Positions 1-12,100 of a DNA stretch of 64,000 nucleotides are shown in pieces. Each line of letters starts with the position of its first letter. Position 1 is the stretch's first letter. The position numbers and the translations under genes are program-made. The notes under the pieces were generated by a model that saw only the letters and a list, made by a program, of their open reading frames with translations, was not told the DNA's origin and made no database searches. Where the stretch lies: contig NC_087078.1 of assembly GCF_026151205.1 (NCBI RefSeq), forward strand, positions 15,331,118-15,395,117, written 5' to 3'. This DNA comes from Bolinopsis microptera. Its lineage: Eukaryota; Ctenophora; Tentaculata; Lobata; Bolinopsidae.

Positions 1-1369
1 CTTGCTGAGAGAGAGAGAGAGAGGATTTACTAACAAGCAAGCATTTAGGAAATTGTATTAAAAAAATTTCACAACTATATAGCAACGAATAAATTTGGTA
101 CCGGTTTTTAAGATGCTGGCAGACAATACCACCTCCTAAGTTGGGACTTGTAACTACAGCAGGGACATAGATGTGAATCACGTGATTAGGTGAACCAGCT
201 ACTCAATTTAAACTTATCTAACACTCCTTTCCTCAATTTGAATAACTGTGCGAAAAGCTGTATCATATTACAAGCAGGCCTTTTGTGAAGGAAGTAGTAG
301 TAGTAAAGTTAAGCAGGACCTACTAAAGCATGTATAATAATTCAGTACCAGAGAAACCGTACTCTAAGTAGTGGTGAGGTGTGGTTTTGGTGATTGTGCA
401 TTGGTAGAAGGTCCTTTTATTTAAGCAATAATTGAGATAGTCATCATTTGGGTTTTCAGGAGAATATTTGGGTACTTTTCAGGGTCATAGAATGAGAAAT
501 CCTGAAAATTATTTCAAAGGATAAACCAATTCATGGCATGTTGCTATCTTAGATTTAAAGTAAGTAAATTGCTAAAAATGTGTCACAATGCTTGTATCTG
601 ATAGTTCATATTTAAGTAATATTGTTTTCTTTAATTAAGTAACACAAGAAAAACTGGTCATAAGAAGAAGGTTACATTTACATTATATTATGTTGCCTGA
701 TTAAAATAAATTAAGAGTTTATCATAGACCATTCTGATTGCTGAGATTAAACTCATGGATACCCAAGACAGTATTAAAAAGACGCAAAACTGTTATCAAT
801 TGACAAGTATGTAGCCAATTACCAAGATGCTAGCAGAAAAAGAGTGGTGAATCACGTGATCCTGCATCAGCTACTCAAATTAATAAACCGCTCCTTTCTT
901 CTTTATAGTATTAGTATTACTATCTGTGTATCACCAGATGAGCAGCTGTATCATTATAGGGCAGTGAACACCTGCAAAAAGTTCCACTTTGGGTCCCCGA
1001 ATGTTGTATATTAAAAGAGATAATCACACAGCTGGTTCTTGCAGGTAACAACTATTTTTTGGCTCAAAACTTTTATCATATAATACGGCTGTTATATGGT
1101 TTTAGCAATAAATATTCAATATTCTGTTCAAATTTTCTATTACATTCTCTGCTGAACAGTGTACGAACTCCGACCCGAAGGCATGGGAAAAGGGATGCCT
1201 CATAGTTCAGTACATTGTAGTAAGGGAAGCTCCGTATCGTGGATGTATCAATATCAACATCATCAACAGTCTCAAATTATTAATCCTACAGTTATATAGA
1301 AAGTATACTTTAATTAATATCACCTTCTAACACCCAAGTTTTAAGATGTCAATACTTTTATAGATCAAG
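1..1369. other. Upstream non-coding DNA of SSNA1
   Basis: I see no coding region here. The stretch starts with a short GA run (about 8-24). It holds two diverged copies of one block, about 98-270 and about 812-965, which share the core 'gtgaatcacgtgat', 'agctactcaa' and 'agctgtatcat'. A possible splice acceptor (aatacttttatag) lies at about 1351-1363, just before the SSNA1 start codon, so a non-coding first exon may lie within this region. Confidence 0.5.
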
Positions 1370-2697
1370 ATGACTCAACAGGCAGCAGTATTACAAAACT
1401 GCAACAACGAGCTAGTCAAATGTATTGAGGATCTGTGTAACAAGAGAGATGCTCTGCAAAGGGACATCACGTCTGAGGAGGAAGAGAAAAGTAAACTCCA
1501 GAACGATATCAGAATACTGAGTGAGAGGTGTGTAGTATTAACTTAGACTTATATTGTAGTTAATTATGGTAGATTGTACAGTAGATCTGCTAAGTAATTT
1601 GAAGTCGGTGGTTAAGATCTATCTTACTATATATAAAGCAATACGATATTATATGTATGTATATATAATATCTGTTGCCATTTTACTGACACCACGACAT
1701 CAACTTTAACACGAAATTCCGTGAAAACCGTGAGAGATATTATGCTTTTTTGGTCGGGTAGAATGCTTTTATGGCCTTTTGGACAGTATGAAATATAAAA
1801 ATTGGCCAAGAAATAGGTACTTTACGTCCCCAAATTTGGACACCCAGGTGGTGTCAATATCGTAAAATAAATAGTATAATTGTCTTTTATTGTCTCTAGC
1901 AGGAACCCGTCTAACCTAGTGGTGTCAAGATATAACAATAATAATATTTATTTTGTAAGACGTTCAAATTTCAGAAAGTGAAGTTCTTATTCCTTGGTCA
2001 ATTTTTCTATTTCTTCATACTGGTCGAAAGTCCCAAAAAGATGAAGTGAATTGCCCGAAACGATTATATTTACCCGGCTGCAGTAAAATAATATGGTATT
2101 TTAAACCGAACAAAACCCAGCGATCACCTAATCTGAAATGAAACTTGAACTACATTATTTTATATTTCCTGTCAGTTTTGGAAACTTAAAACATTTCTGT
2201 TCACTCTATTTATAAGGATTTGCAGAGAGATTGGTGAGACGGATTGGCCGTTTAACATTATTTGACAATTAATATAAACCCCGTACCGTTATATCTTCTA
2301 GTTTCTCGCACTCGTTATACTGCCAAACTACTCTAATCAGTTCCTGCTACGGTTTTGAAATCGGACCCGGTCTGTCCAAGACATAACCCTCATTCATTAC
2401 CGGGATTCAATGTGAAACCAGAGGAATCTTGGTCATCACCAGAAGTCTTAAGTTAAATGTTGACAAACCCATACCCATAAGTTTAGGTCGTCACAACATT
2501 CCTTACCCTACATTCTTACCCCGGCTTTATCTAGGCTGAGCGTTGTAAAGTGTATATTTTGCAATCTGTTTATTATTCTTCGCGACGTTATTTCTCTAAA
2601 TTTTACTTAAGCTAATATAACACCAATTATTCGGTAAAGTAATGATATTCATCTTTATTTGAATAACAATTCTTAAACCTCTTCGGTCTCGTACTAT

Positions 2698-2742
<45 letters not shown>

Positions 2743-3220
2743 GTAGTAGTAATAGTAGTAAGTTGTGTAGTGTATTGCATGTATATTTTGATTTGTCGCT
2801 TCCTTCCGGTTTGACATCCTTCTGAAATAGCTTTATTATTTTTAGACGGAGTTTTACCGCTCAGTACACCAGTTGAATTACCAGTGCACATGCAATACTT
2901 ACATCTACACATTTAACCCGGATGTATTCCCTTCAGTCCAACGACTGGTCCAAAGTCTGGTTGCATATTTAGAACCAAATCTACTTTTTAATGACCAAGT
3001 TAATATGATGTCTAATGATAAACGTCTCGGTTCATCCTCCAGGTTAGCAAAAGTAAACGAATCGCTAGCCAAGAAGATAACAGCTCGTAACGAGTACGAC
3101 AAAACGATATCAGAGACGGAGAACGCGTACATGAAGATATTGGAGAGCAGTCAGAGCTTGTTGCAAGTACTCAAGAGAGAATCTACATCCCTCAAAGCTT
3201 CCCCCAAACCTGAGCTGTAG
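1370..3220 (+). CDS. SSNA1: SSNA1 (NA14), microtubule/centrosome coiled-coil protein
   Basis: Two coding exons, join(1370..1527, 3043..3220), give 111 residues. Exon 1 begins [20 protein letters not shown] and ends within an Arg codon at donor gag|gtgtgt. Exon 2 starts after acceptor tcctccag and reads [12 protein letters not shown]. The reading frame joins exactly. The whole protein is a charged heptad-rich coiled coil, as expected for SSNA1, whose usual length is about 119 residues. Known family role: self-assembling fibrils at centrosomes, basal bodies and midbodies that bind and branch microtubules. The start is chosen because MTQQ matches the conserved family N-terminus. An ATTAAA lies 40 bases past the stop (3261-3266). 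The single intron (1.5 kb) holds a GTA trinucleotide repeat. The gene is single-copy in this window and its product should be cytosolic. Confidence 0.93.
2698..2761. repeat. (GTA)n trinucleotide microsatellite in the SSNA1 intron
   Basis: About 60 bases of nearly perfect GTA repeat, interrupted by 'att' and 'aat' units. It lies in the only intron of SSNA1, about 280 bases before exon 2, and makes a spurious poly-Thr reading frame on the other strand. Confidence 0.9.
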
Positions 3221-3641
3221 ATAAACTTCTTCTTGAAAACTAACCCAAAATAGTTTGAAAATTAAAGAAGCAATAATGATCGTATTTTTGAATGGCTTCA
3301 TGATATTCAATCTTGCAGAAGTTATGGTCTAAAAGAATTGCTCACTTGTATGGATCATAGAGCCTTACTACAACAATTTTGAAAACTTTCTTTTCCCCTA
3401 CATTCAGTTTTTTCCTATGTGAAATATCGGAATTTGAATTTTATGTGAACTTTATTGATTTAAAGTCATAATATTCGTAGACTCATACACCAAATACTGA
3501 TAACAGAAAAATTTTAAATGTAATATCTCTTTTATTTATTAAATGTTGTGTAATCTGTACAAACCATTATATATAATAGACATTTTATTACACTATTAAA
3601 AACCGTCTTATTCTTTATGCAATGATGCTATGCATATTATA

Positions 3642-4151
3642 TTTTTTTTTTATTGAAATCTTTCAAATCAGTCAATTACATACAAGTTTACACAATGAAT
3701 TAGTTAAATATAATATTGTCCTCTAAGCATGGATTGTCAAAGTTGAAATTGTCTCGGACAAAATGTATGTAACCAAAGGACCTGAGGGTCACCAAAACAC
3801 AGATATTGAGTGCAAATGCAGCTCCTGCACAAGCATGGTCCCTTATAAAATTGTAATAAGTTACTTTAAACAAAATCACACACCCATTCAATCAATTCAT
3901 AAAATATTGTGCTGTGAGATGAAATTGAGAAATATGTGAATGCAGACAGCAAGAATAGATAATCTTGAATAAACTATTTTACGGATTTGTTTCTATTGAA
4001 TAGTCAAGTTCACAGTCCGAATCCACCGGGATAATTTTCCCCCACATGTAAGTGGAAAGTTTACTTTTAAAATCAGTGATACTCTCTATCTCACGGATAT
4101 CTAGAGGAATGTGATTCCACTTAGTGTGGGTCCTATAGAAGAAATTCTTGG
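3642..4151 (-). mobile_element. 5'-truncated copy of LINE-B (3' end only)
   Basis: The reverse complement of this stretch matches the last ~510 bases of the full element whose 3' end lies near 51537. It covers the final codons of the reverse-transcriptase ORF, its stop and the whole 3' UTR, ending in the same A-rich tail. Only scattered substitutions separate the two over the parts I compared. A 63-residue frame in the 3' UTR (3700-3891) differs from its counterpart by one residue, which simply reflects near-identity. 5' truncation is the normal outcome of target-primed reverse transcription, so this is a recent dead-on-arrival insertion. It sits about 230 bases upstream of the AIG1-like start codon, in the opposite orientation. 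Confidence 0.92.
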
Positions 4152-4383
4152 CTCAAAGAGCACCCTACAATTTATGATTGAGGATCTGGAATTATTGCCA
4201 TTTGCATTTGTGATTCTTCCTGAATATGAATGACAGGAATGGCAAAAAACATCGTGTCACGATGTGTACTTCATTGTCATTTCTGCTAAAGCTGGAACCC
4301 TAAAATTCTGAAGATCTCCTCGCATTTATTTCATGAAAACTTCCAAATCTTACTGACTCCCTCAAATATTTTAGCAGACAGTT

Positions 4384-6638
4384 ATGGATCGCTCGTCTGT
4401 GTTTCACGTAATAGCAGCAGTTTATCATTTCTATGCCCTTATTTACCCCTACTACCACGGACTCAACATGAACCACGCTAAGGGATTTGGAGGCAGACTA
4501 AAGTTTCTTACTATATGGGGCCACCTTCTGCAGGTGTGTGTTTTTTATCTTTGGTTAACTCGATTAGAAAAAAAGATAAAATTTGCAGAATGCAGCTCAA
4601 AGAGCACCCTACAATTTACTGAATCGATTACAATTTCTGTTGACGTCATGCCACAAAACCTGACAATAACCTTACTGGGGCACGAGACTCTGGGGGGGGG
4701 GGGGGGGGGGGGGGGGGGGATTTGGGGTAAGACTTATCTTACAGAATACAGAATATACTTTAATTTTTTCCGTTCACCCTTTTTATTTATAAAAAGGCAA
4801 TAGTGAAAGGTTACGAATGGACGTTTTTGCAGAAAAACGTGGATTTTGGAGAACGTTGTAGGTGGGTTAAAATATGTCGTCGGTACGTACTTCCGTTAGT
4901 AACCATGTCAACTAGCGCGCAGTGCAGCGCGCTAGTATTGCTTGCGGAGATATGATGTATATAGCTAGCCTGTCAATGAATGCGCGGCGCGACTGTATTT
5001 TAATGTATAATATGTAGTATATACTATATAGTATTAGGTAATAAGCCCAATTTATGTAGGTGGCATGCGTAGTATAGTGTACTGATGTGTATCAATATAT
5101 TATTATGAAGTGAGCTGATTGGATTATATTTATAGTTATAGTGAATGGAAATCTAGCGTCCGCCAAAACGAAACAACGGGCGCAATTCTTGTTAAGCCTA
5201 AAGTTAAAAAAAGTAAAGTCTCGTTATCTAAATCATTTATTTTGCCCTTTATTTAGTATCAACAGTCAACACTACAATTTCAGGTTGGGTACTACATATT
5301 TGCTGCCCTGGTTGACGTATATAATCAGTGCCGTGGTTCTCCTTGTTCTAAACTGAAACAGTGAGTCTTAAATTTTACTCTAATGAAATAATGTATCCCG
5401 TATCAATTACATTGTTAAGAAGGGCTTGGTTATTGCCGGTTTACAATACCTTTGACATCTATAACGTTACTTACTTTAGGTTACTTTCGTTTCTTATTTA
5501 TTCGAAATACACATGATGCAAGTATTTTTTGTATATATTTTTGAATAGAATGCTTAAATCAACCCCCTTAAGCAGTAGTACATACATATTACATTACACT
5601 GGATCGAGCTTACACAGTGTAATTTCTTCCAGTCTGCGCCGCGCGCCTATATAAACGTATGCGGCGCAGGAGGAAATTACACTGTGTAAGCTCCAGTGTA
5701 ATTAATATGTATGTACTACGGCTTTAGGCCTTAGTATAATATGTAATTATCGTTTCAGGGCCAGAGATTGGTGGTTTTCAACTCTCGTGTTCCCGATAAC
5801 ATTCCTTGTATTCATACTTTTCTGGGGATTGTTTGCTTATGACAGAGAACTAGTAATGCCTAAAAGACTGGACGCTGAGATAGATCCACTATTCAACCAC
5901 ATGGTAAGAAATTGTAACGGTCTTTTACCTAAGGGTCTACTTCTTTAGGGTAATGGAACACGCGAAAAAATATTCGTATTAATAAGCGCGCATCGCCCTC
6001 GTTACGGTCGCGCGCGGGCGCGGGGCGGGGCGATCGATCATATCGATCGATTGACGGACGGACGGACGGACTCGACTGACCGGATCAATCGACTGCAGAC
6101 TTGCCCCTCCTGGAGTGTTATAAATAACCGGCGATTCCTCATTCCTGTTCTGTTACTCCAATAGGTTCAGACTTCTTGCCATACACATCTCATTCTTTAT
6201 GAAGCAATTACCAGCTTTTATAGAATTTAGAACCATTTTCAACTTTGCCTGTTAACACTATGAATTATTAGTTATTTATAACTGCTGCCTAGTCGCTGAC
6301 TTCCAATATCCGTTCAGGTACACACCTTCATTATTTTCTGGGCACTAACGGAACCTCTGGTAACCGAAATCACCATCCCCAAGAAACGCCAAGGACTTCT
6401 CGCCATAGCCTTCTTCGGAGTTTCCTATACAGTCTGGTCTTACATAATTTTCCTGAACATAGGAAAATGGGTCTATCCTATACTCAATATACTGTCTGAT
6501 GTACAGCGGGTCTTGTTTATTCTTGTCGCTTATGTCCTGATAGTCTGTTTGTTCTTTTCTACAGGGCATATCAGAAAAAATTTGGAAGAGCTCATGTGGT
6601 CGCGGCTAAGAAAACTCATTAAATTTGCATTTGTTTAG
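4384..6638 (+). CDS. AIG1: AIG1/ADTRP-family membrane hydrolase
   Basis: Four exons, join(4384..4533, 5284..5360, 5759..5903, 6318..6638), give about 230 residues, the normal size for this family. All junctions are GT-AG and in phase. Exon 1 carries KFLTIWGH, whose Thr matches the catalytic Thr of the family. Exon 3 has a membrane segment followed by FAYDREL. The exon 3/4 junction forms NHMVHT, whose second His matches the catalytic His. Exon 4 adds more membrane segments and a basic C-terminus (RLRKLIKFAF). Family knowledge: AIG1 and ADTRP are multi-pass threonine hydrolases of fatty-acid esters of hydroxy fatty acids. Both catalytic positions are kept, so activity is plausible. AIG1 and ADTRP cannot be separated by eye, so the symbol names the family. 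A polyadenylation-like ATTAAA lies at 6882-6887. Confidence 0.88.
4692..4719 (+). repeat. Poly-G run, 28 bases
   Basis: An uninterrupted run of 28 G lies in intron 1 of the AIG1-like gene. Similar long G runs recur at 58567-58586 and about 61901-61924. Exact length is unreliable in any assembly. Confidence 0.9.
5576..5718. mobile_element. Palindromic foldback MITE in AIG1 intron 2
   Basis: The left arm runs agtacatacatatta ... ttacacagtgtaattt. The right arm is its reverse complement, aaattacactgtgtaagctc ... taatatgtatgtact. The arms are about 60 bases each and meet at a GC-rich centre (tctgcgccgcgcgcc/ggcgcagga). The arms differ at a few positions. No coding capacity, so this is a miniature inverted-repeat element or a foldback; the transposase family is unknown. 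Confidence 0.8.
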
Positions 6639-7502
6639 TGGCATGGGGGAGGATCGTCGTTGTAATTTTTATTAGGTCTAATATTCACCAATGAAATTTA
6701 ATGAAGGGGACCTTTTAAATTGTTAGCTATTAATTAGACAAATTAAGTTTCTAAAATCATTTTGTTGTATTTAATTCAGCTTTCCGTCAGAGATTATTTT
6801 TCGAACTAAAGTTATTGACAACTTCTAAAGTTTTTGTTTAGATTGTGATTTTTGTCTTATTTTTATTGTTTTTGATTTCCTATTAAATATATTTCTTGTT
6901 TTCTCGGTATGCGTTACATTTTGACTTAGTTACATCTAGATTTAATAACATCTGTATTCTGTATTGTTTTTTATCATTGACACTGAATATTAGTCTTTAA
7001 TGAAAATTCATAAAAAAAGTGTTTTCTGGTCGTATGAAAGGTAAAACTTGATTCAGTCACCAGGCGTTTTATGTTGGTCGTTAAAATGATCATATTATTA
7101 AATCGATTTAGCCTGATAAAACACTGTATAATGGGTATCCTTTAAGTACAGGAGTACCACAGGCAAATATTTGTTTGTGAAACTGGCGCATTTTAAAAGT
7201 TTTAAAGAAAACAATCTTGAATACCAAGTGAAAAGCTGTTATTTATGATTGAAAACTTGCTAATGTACAAACTCCAATATCGATACCATTAAAAGTAAAT
7301 TAGGAAACAAATCTATGAAGTGTTTAAGTTAAACTTAAAAGTCTTCGTGTCAGTACTCATGTTCTAGATTAAAATAGATTTAATTAAACCTGCAGAATAG
7401 AAATTGATCTGAGAATCTGCGGAGTGTTGAGCGATATCTGTCAAAATGTTTCTTTTCTTCTAAAACTGAAAATGGGGCAATAAGATTGTTCAATTGCAAA
7501 TT
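6639..7502. other. Intergenic DNA downstream of the AIG1-like gene
   Basis: AT-rich sequence holding the AIG1-like 3' UTR (ATTAAA at 6882-6887). I see no further gene, RNA or clear repeat. Confidence 0.5.
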
Positions 7503-8120
7503 GGCGCAGGTTATATCTCCACCGGAAGCACATTCCCAAATTGACGCATTAATTTAACTTCATGAATCGAGATAAAATCTATTGCAATGTATTCAGAATT
7601 AATTTAAACAGGATTAAACATAAATTAAACAGAATTAAAATACTTTTAAGAGATAAAAACAGGCTCAAAAGCGCTACTGACGTATTTCTCCGTGAAAAAC
7701 ACAATAACGTGAGTAGCTTTTGTCAAGGTGCCTCGAAAGTGATCTCAAAAGCTATACCCCGTTCAATTTTGGTCGTAAAACGCCAACTTAGTGCAGAATC
7801 AAGCAATTGTTATACCTTACTCGGGAATATTATAGCGGGTTAATTTATGACTGGGAAAATTAATGACCGGGAAAAATATGGCGGAATTTTCCAAAACCCA
7901 CCAAGCATCAAAATGTATTAATATTAGTTTACCTTACTCGGGGACATTATAGCGGGTTAATTTATGACTGGGAAAATTAATGACCGGCAAAAATATGGCG
8001 GAATTTTCCAAAACCCACCACTTTATCCCAGTCATAATATTCCCGAGTAAGGTAGATATATTTCATACGTATCAAATTGGATGTGCTTTCGGTGGAGATA
8101 TCTGATATAACCTGCGCCGC
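7503..8120. mobile_element. Inverted-repeat DNA element (family A) with nested MITE
   Basis: The left end reads ggcgcaggttatatctccac and the right end carries its reverse complement with a small insertion (gtggagatatctgatataacctgcgcc). A second copy, reversed and lacking the nested MITE, lies at about 44345-44735. Comparing the two shows the element alone is about 380 bases. It has no transposase, so it is a non-autonomous DNA transposon. The frame at 7562-7843 inside it is not a gene. Confidence 0.85.
7815..8052. mobile_element. Nested TA-flanked MITE, partly duplicated
   Basis: Starts ccttactcgggaatattat and ends with the reverse complement ataatattcccgagtaagg. TA dinucleotides flank both sides (7813-7814 and 8053-8054). 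A second, internal left end follows another TA at 7930-7931, so a complete 121-base unit (7932-8052) is preceded by a near-identical left-hand part. TA duplication is typical of Tc1/mariner-type elements. The reversed family-A copy at 44.4 kb is the empty site. Confidence 0.88.
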
Positions 8121-9164
8121 CTTTTCAATTTTCTTCAGGATTTTGACTTCAAGTACCTCAATTTGGTTTCATACCATCATCAATTAACTGACTAATTGAC
8201 TTTTGGGCAAAGAATTCATCCAATCTGTCAAATTTGTGTTCAGAAATTTTCATATTTGAAAATGGGACAGGATTTGGAAAATACAAATTTTCGTTTTGTT
8301 AAACTTTCTGCTGTGAGCTTCCTCCGACCTCAATCAAACTTCCAGCACCTCAATCGTATCATATGCCATCTATAGTTGACTGACTAATTGGTTGCAGGTG
8401 AGAAATTCAGTCAAAACTGTAAAATTTCGGTCCTGGAAATTTCAGCTTCAAAAACTGAAAATGGGACAGAATTTGGGACAATATGATTTTGGAATTTTCT
8501 TCTAGAATTTGACTTCCGGTACCTCAATTTGGTTTCATACCATCATCAATTAACTGACTAATTGGTTTTTGGGCAAAAAATTCATTCGATCTGTCAAATT
8601 TCAAATTTGTGTTCAGAAAATTTCATATTTGAAAATGGGACAGGATTTGGAAAATACATATTTTCGTTTTGTTAAACTTTCTGCTGTGAGCTTCCTCCAA
8701 CCGAAATCAAACTTCCAGCACCTCAATCGTGTCATATGCCATCTATAGTTGACTGACTAATTGGTTGCAGGTGAGAAATTCAGTCAAAACTGTAAAATTT
8801 CGGTCCTGGAAATTTCAGCTTCAAAAACTGAAAATGGGACAGAATTTGGGACAATATGATTTTGGAAGTTTCTTCGAGATTTTGACTTCCGGTACCTCAA
8901 TTTGGTTTTATACCATCATCAGTTAACTGACTAATTGATTTGTGGGCAAAGAATTCATCCAATCTGTCAAATTTGTGTTCAGAAATTTTCATATTTGAAA
9001 ATGGGACAGGATTTGGAAAATACAAATTTTCGTTTTGTTAAACTTTCTGCTGTGAGCTTCCTCCGATCGAAATCAAACTTCCAGCACCTCAAATCGTGTC
9101 ATATGCCATCTATAGTTGACTGATTAATTGGTTACAGGTGAGAAATTTAGTCAAAACTGTAATT
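8121..9164 (+). repeat. Tandem satellite, about 370-base units, nearly three copies
   Basis: Units start near 8127, 8496 and 8868, as seen from the repeated 'acctcaatttggtttcatac' at about 8154, 8520 and 8893. Each unit has two related halves, both carrying 'actgactaatt' and 'aaaatgggacag'. So a half-unit of about 185 bases was duplicated first and the pair was then amplified. The array stops where the damaged sequence begins. Reading frames in it are not genes. Confidence 0.9.
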
Positions 9165-12100
9165 TATTTTGATTGTGATGTTAAGCTCATCAACTCACCT
9201 TTCTGGGACCCCGTCCTTTTTTGGGTCGGGTTCCAACACGTGTAAAACTGTAAACGGAAACTGTAGGGACTGGAGTTTTTACTAACACTGTTACACTGTT
9301 ACCTTTTACCTAAGATATGAAACCCCCCAAAACTGCGATGGGAAAATATTAAGTATTATAATTGTTTTTAATCGTTTATTTAGGGGAACCTGCCCCTAAA
9401 CCATGAAATTTTGGTCTTTTTCCACCTTTACTATTGGTCCGTCCGCCCTAATAGGAAAAACCCGGGACCTTTTTACATGTTAATGACATGTAATTATTTT
9501 TAAACCATTTAAATTTTTTTTAATTTTAAACCATTACGCATAAAACATTTTGCCTCTAATTTTTTCACAAGGGGCCCCTAAACTTGCTGAAAAGGGAAAA
9601 ACTGTTTGATTTTATCATGCCCGGCCATCTTAAAAAGGGCGACCTTGCTGCTAAAAAGACCCCCTGTGCAAAGAAGAACCCCTGCTAGGAAAAAAACAGT
9701 TCCAAAAAAACTGCTGCCTCCGGGTCCCCCTCCGCCCGGGGGGCCCCTCCCCTGGGTTTTTGTTGGGCTTTGGGTGCCATAAATTTTACACGTTTTGCGC
9801 AAAGACGTTTTTTTAAACGTTTTACCACCCTCCCCAAAAGAAAAAATAGATTTTAAATACAACAGGCCCCTTTTTAAATTAAACTCCGCTTTACTGGAAA
9901 AGCCACTAAGCCTGACACCAAAAAAAGCCCCATCAAACAATACCCTAACCGTAAAATTATTTCGTTGATATAGACCCAACCCTTGAATTTCTAATTTGGG
10001 GCCCAGCTAAACCCCCCTTTCTTTGTACGGGTTAAGGGGGATTTGCGAGAAGGCGGGGGGAAAAATCAAACAGAACGTGCTCGACGGCAAATCGAAAAAG
10101 TCTCTGATGCCCCCGAAAAAACCGACCCCCCTCATCACACAGCAGACTGAACTTATCTCTGAAGCCCCCTGGCGAACCTCGCATTCCAGAGAAGTTAAAA
10201 TTTAGGCCTCATTCCCCGGTTAAGATTTTTGGTGCGTTCTTTCCGGGTTAATTTTTGATAAGTTTCAAGTGAGTTTAAATTTTGGACAGCCCCCACCCTG
10301 GAGGCCGTTTTTAAAACCAACTTATTATGGCTCCTTTCCCCTACACGTACGGCAAAAACCTCACACCCTGTCTCTTTTGGGCCCACTTCCCCACTTGGAA
10401 CATGCGTACGAGCAATTGCAAAAACTGGACGTTTAACAAAAAACCCCAGAAAACCCTACACTTGCCTTTGCCCCCTTTTTATAAAAGGGAGGGGATCGGT
10501 GGGCATCCCGTGCATAAGGGACAGCAAACCCCTAGCATAATGGAGGATAGTAAAAATTTTATACGGGTTTTCGTTTTGGAGAACCTAAAAAACCTTAGGT
10601 TATCAAGTACTTGGGGGCCCTTTGTCGAGAAATTACTTGGCCGGTTCCTTTACGTCATGTCACGAGCAGATCGGGGACAACGGGCCCCGCCACGGCATTA
10701 AACCGCGATACCCCTCGGTAAGGTTTCCCACGCATTTCATTTGACTTTCCCAAAAACCCTGAAAAAAACCCGGGAGTATGCCTGTGCCTGCACCTCCAGC
10801 TCTCCATCGGAAAACCACCTGTTCCCCCTCCGGGTCAAAAACTCCCCCTCTCAGTTCGCCACTCCGGGCCAATTAAATCCCATAAATTATTCATGTAAAA
10901 CCACCTGAAGGGTTGTTCGTTCAGACCCCCGGGGCCACCGCGGTCAGAAGGTTTGAACTACCAGCTCATAGACTCTTTGGGAAATCTTGCCCCAAAAAAA
11001 TGCCAAAACTGTGATAAATTCATTTTGGCTTTAAACGATCTTCACGGTATGGAAAATTTTTCCCAAGGGGCGGGGAAAAACTTTTGTCCCCGCCTTCGAA
11101 AAAAAAAAAAAAAAAAAGGGGGGCTTAAGAGCAACAAAAGAAACACAGTTTGTTTTTTTGGGGCTTTTTCTTTAACGAAAATTGGTTGGTTTTAAAACGG
11201 GAAAAATTTGTTGTTTTTAATCTATGTGGGGGAAATTTCTCCCCCCAGGGGGAAAACCCAAATCTGCCTTTTTCGTTTCCCCATGCCTTTATCAACGGGT
11301 TCATTCATATTTCGTTGGGACCGAAATGAAAAAGCAGGGGAAATCCATTTACATCACGATGTCAGAAGGGCTGTTGCAAAAGAATTTGGTCAACTGGTTG
11401 GCAAGTTATGTGGATCAGAACTGCCACGCCCCCAGGAACTGTGCGGGGCTCACCCCTGGGGCCTAACAGCCCTTTTCAGTTATCATCGTGGTTGAGCCCT
11501 AATCCAAAAAATAAATTTAAATTTATAAAAATAACCCTTTTTCCCTGTCAACCCTTAAAAAAAGCATATCATCAAGTATTTTATATTTTTTTTCAGTACA
11601 TCCTCACCCTCACCCCAAATTTCATTTGATTGCTACCACGATCGTTTTTTAAAAAGAAATGATCTGATTGGTCGAAAAGGGTTATCTTCTTAAGTTTTTA
11701 AGGGGAATGTGAACATTCTTTAAATATCAAGCATTTTTCTTTTATCATCCCCCTTTTTTTCCCTAACACTTTTTTCAATTCCAAACAAAACGGTGCACAT
11801 TTTTTTTTAAAAATTATAAAAGGGCTTTTGGTAAATCAGCATCAAGAACGTTTCCTCAGTCAAAGTTCAGTGAAAACATTTAATTTCGAAAACTTCACAA
11901 AAAAAATAAATTTAGAAAAAAAATCACCAAAAAAAAAATTTCCCCAAACCAAAACAATTTCAACATCCCAAATAAAAACGACTTAATTACCCTTTAGGTA
12001 AACCCATTTTTCATACTGTAACCCCAAAAAATTTCGGATAAGGGCACTATATTGTTTTTTTTCCCCCCCCCCCCCATTTTAAAAATTTTTTAGAAAAATT

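Noticed and set aside
2694-2912. Minus-strand frame with a poly-Thr tail
   Set aside because: It comes from the GTA microsatellite in the SSNA1 intron.
3700-3891. 63-residue frame found almost identically at 51285-51476 as a possible conserved small gene
   Set aside because: Both lie in the 3' UTR of LINE-B copies that are nearly identical as DNA, so conservation says nothing about coding.
10327-10701. 124-residue frame in the damaged block
   Set aside because: No protein family is recognisable, and frames in this block are unreliable.
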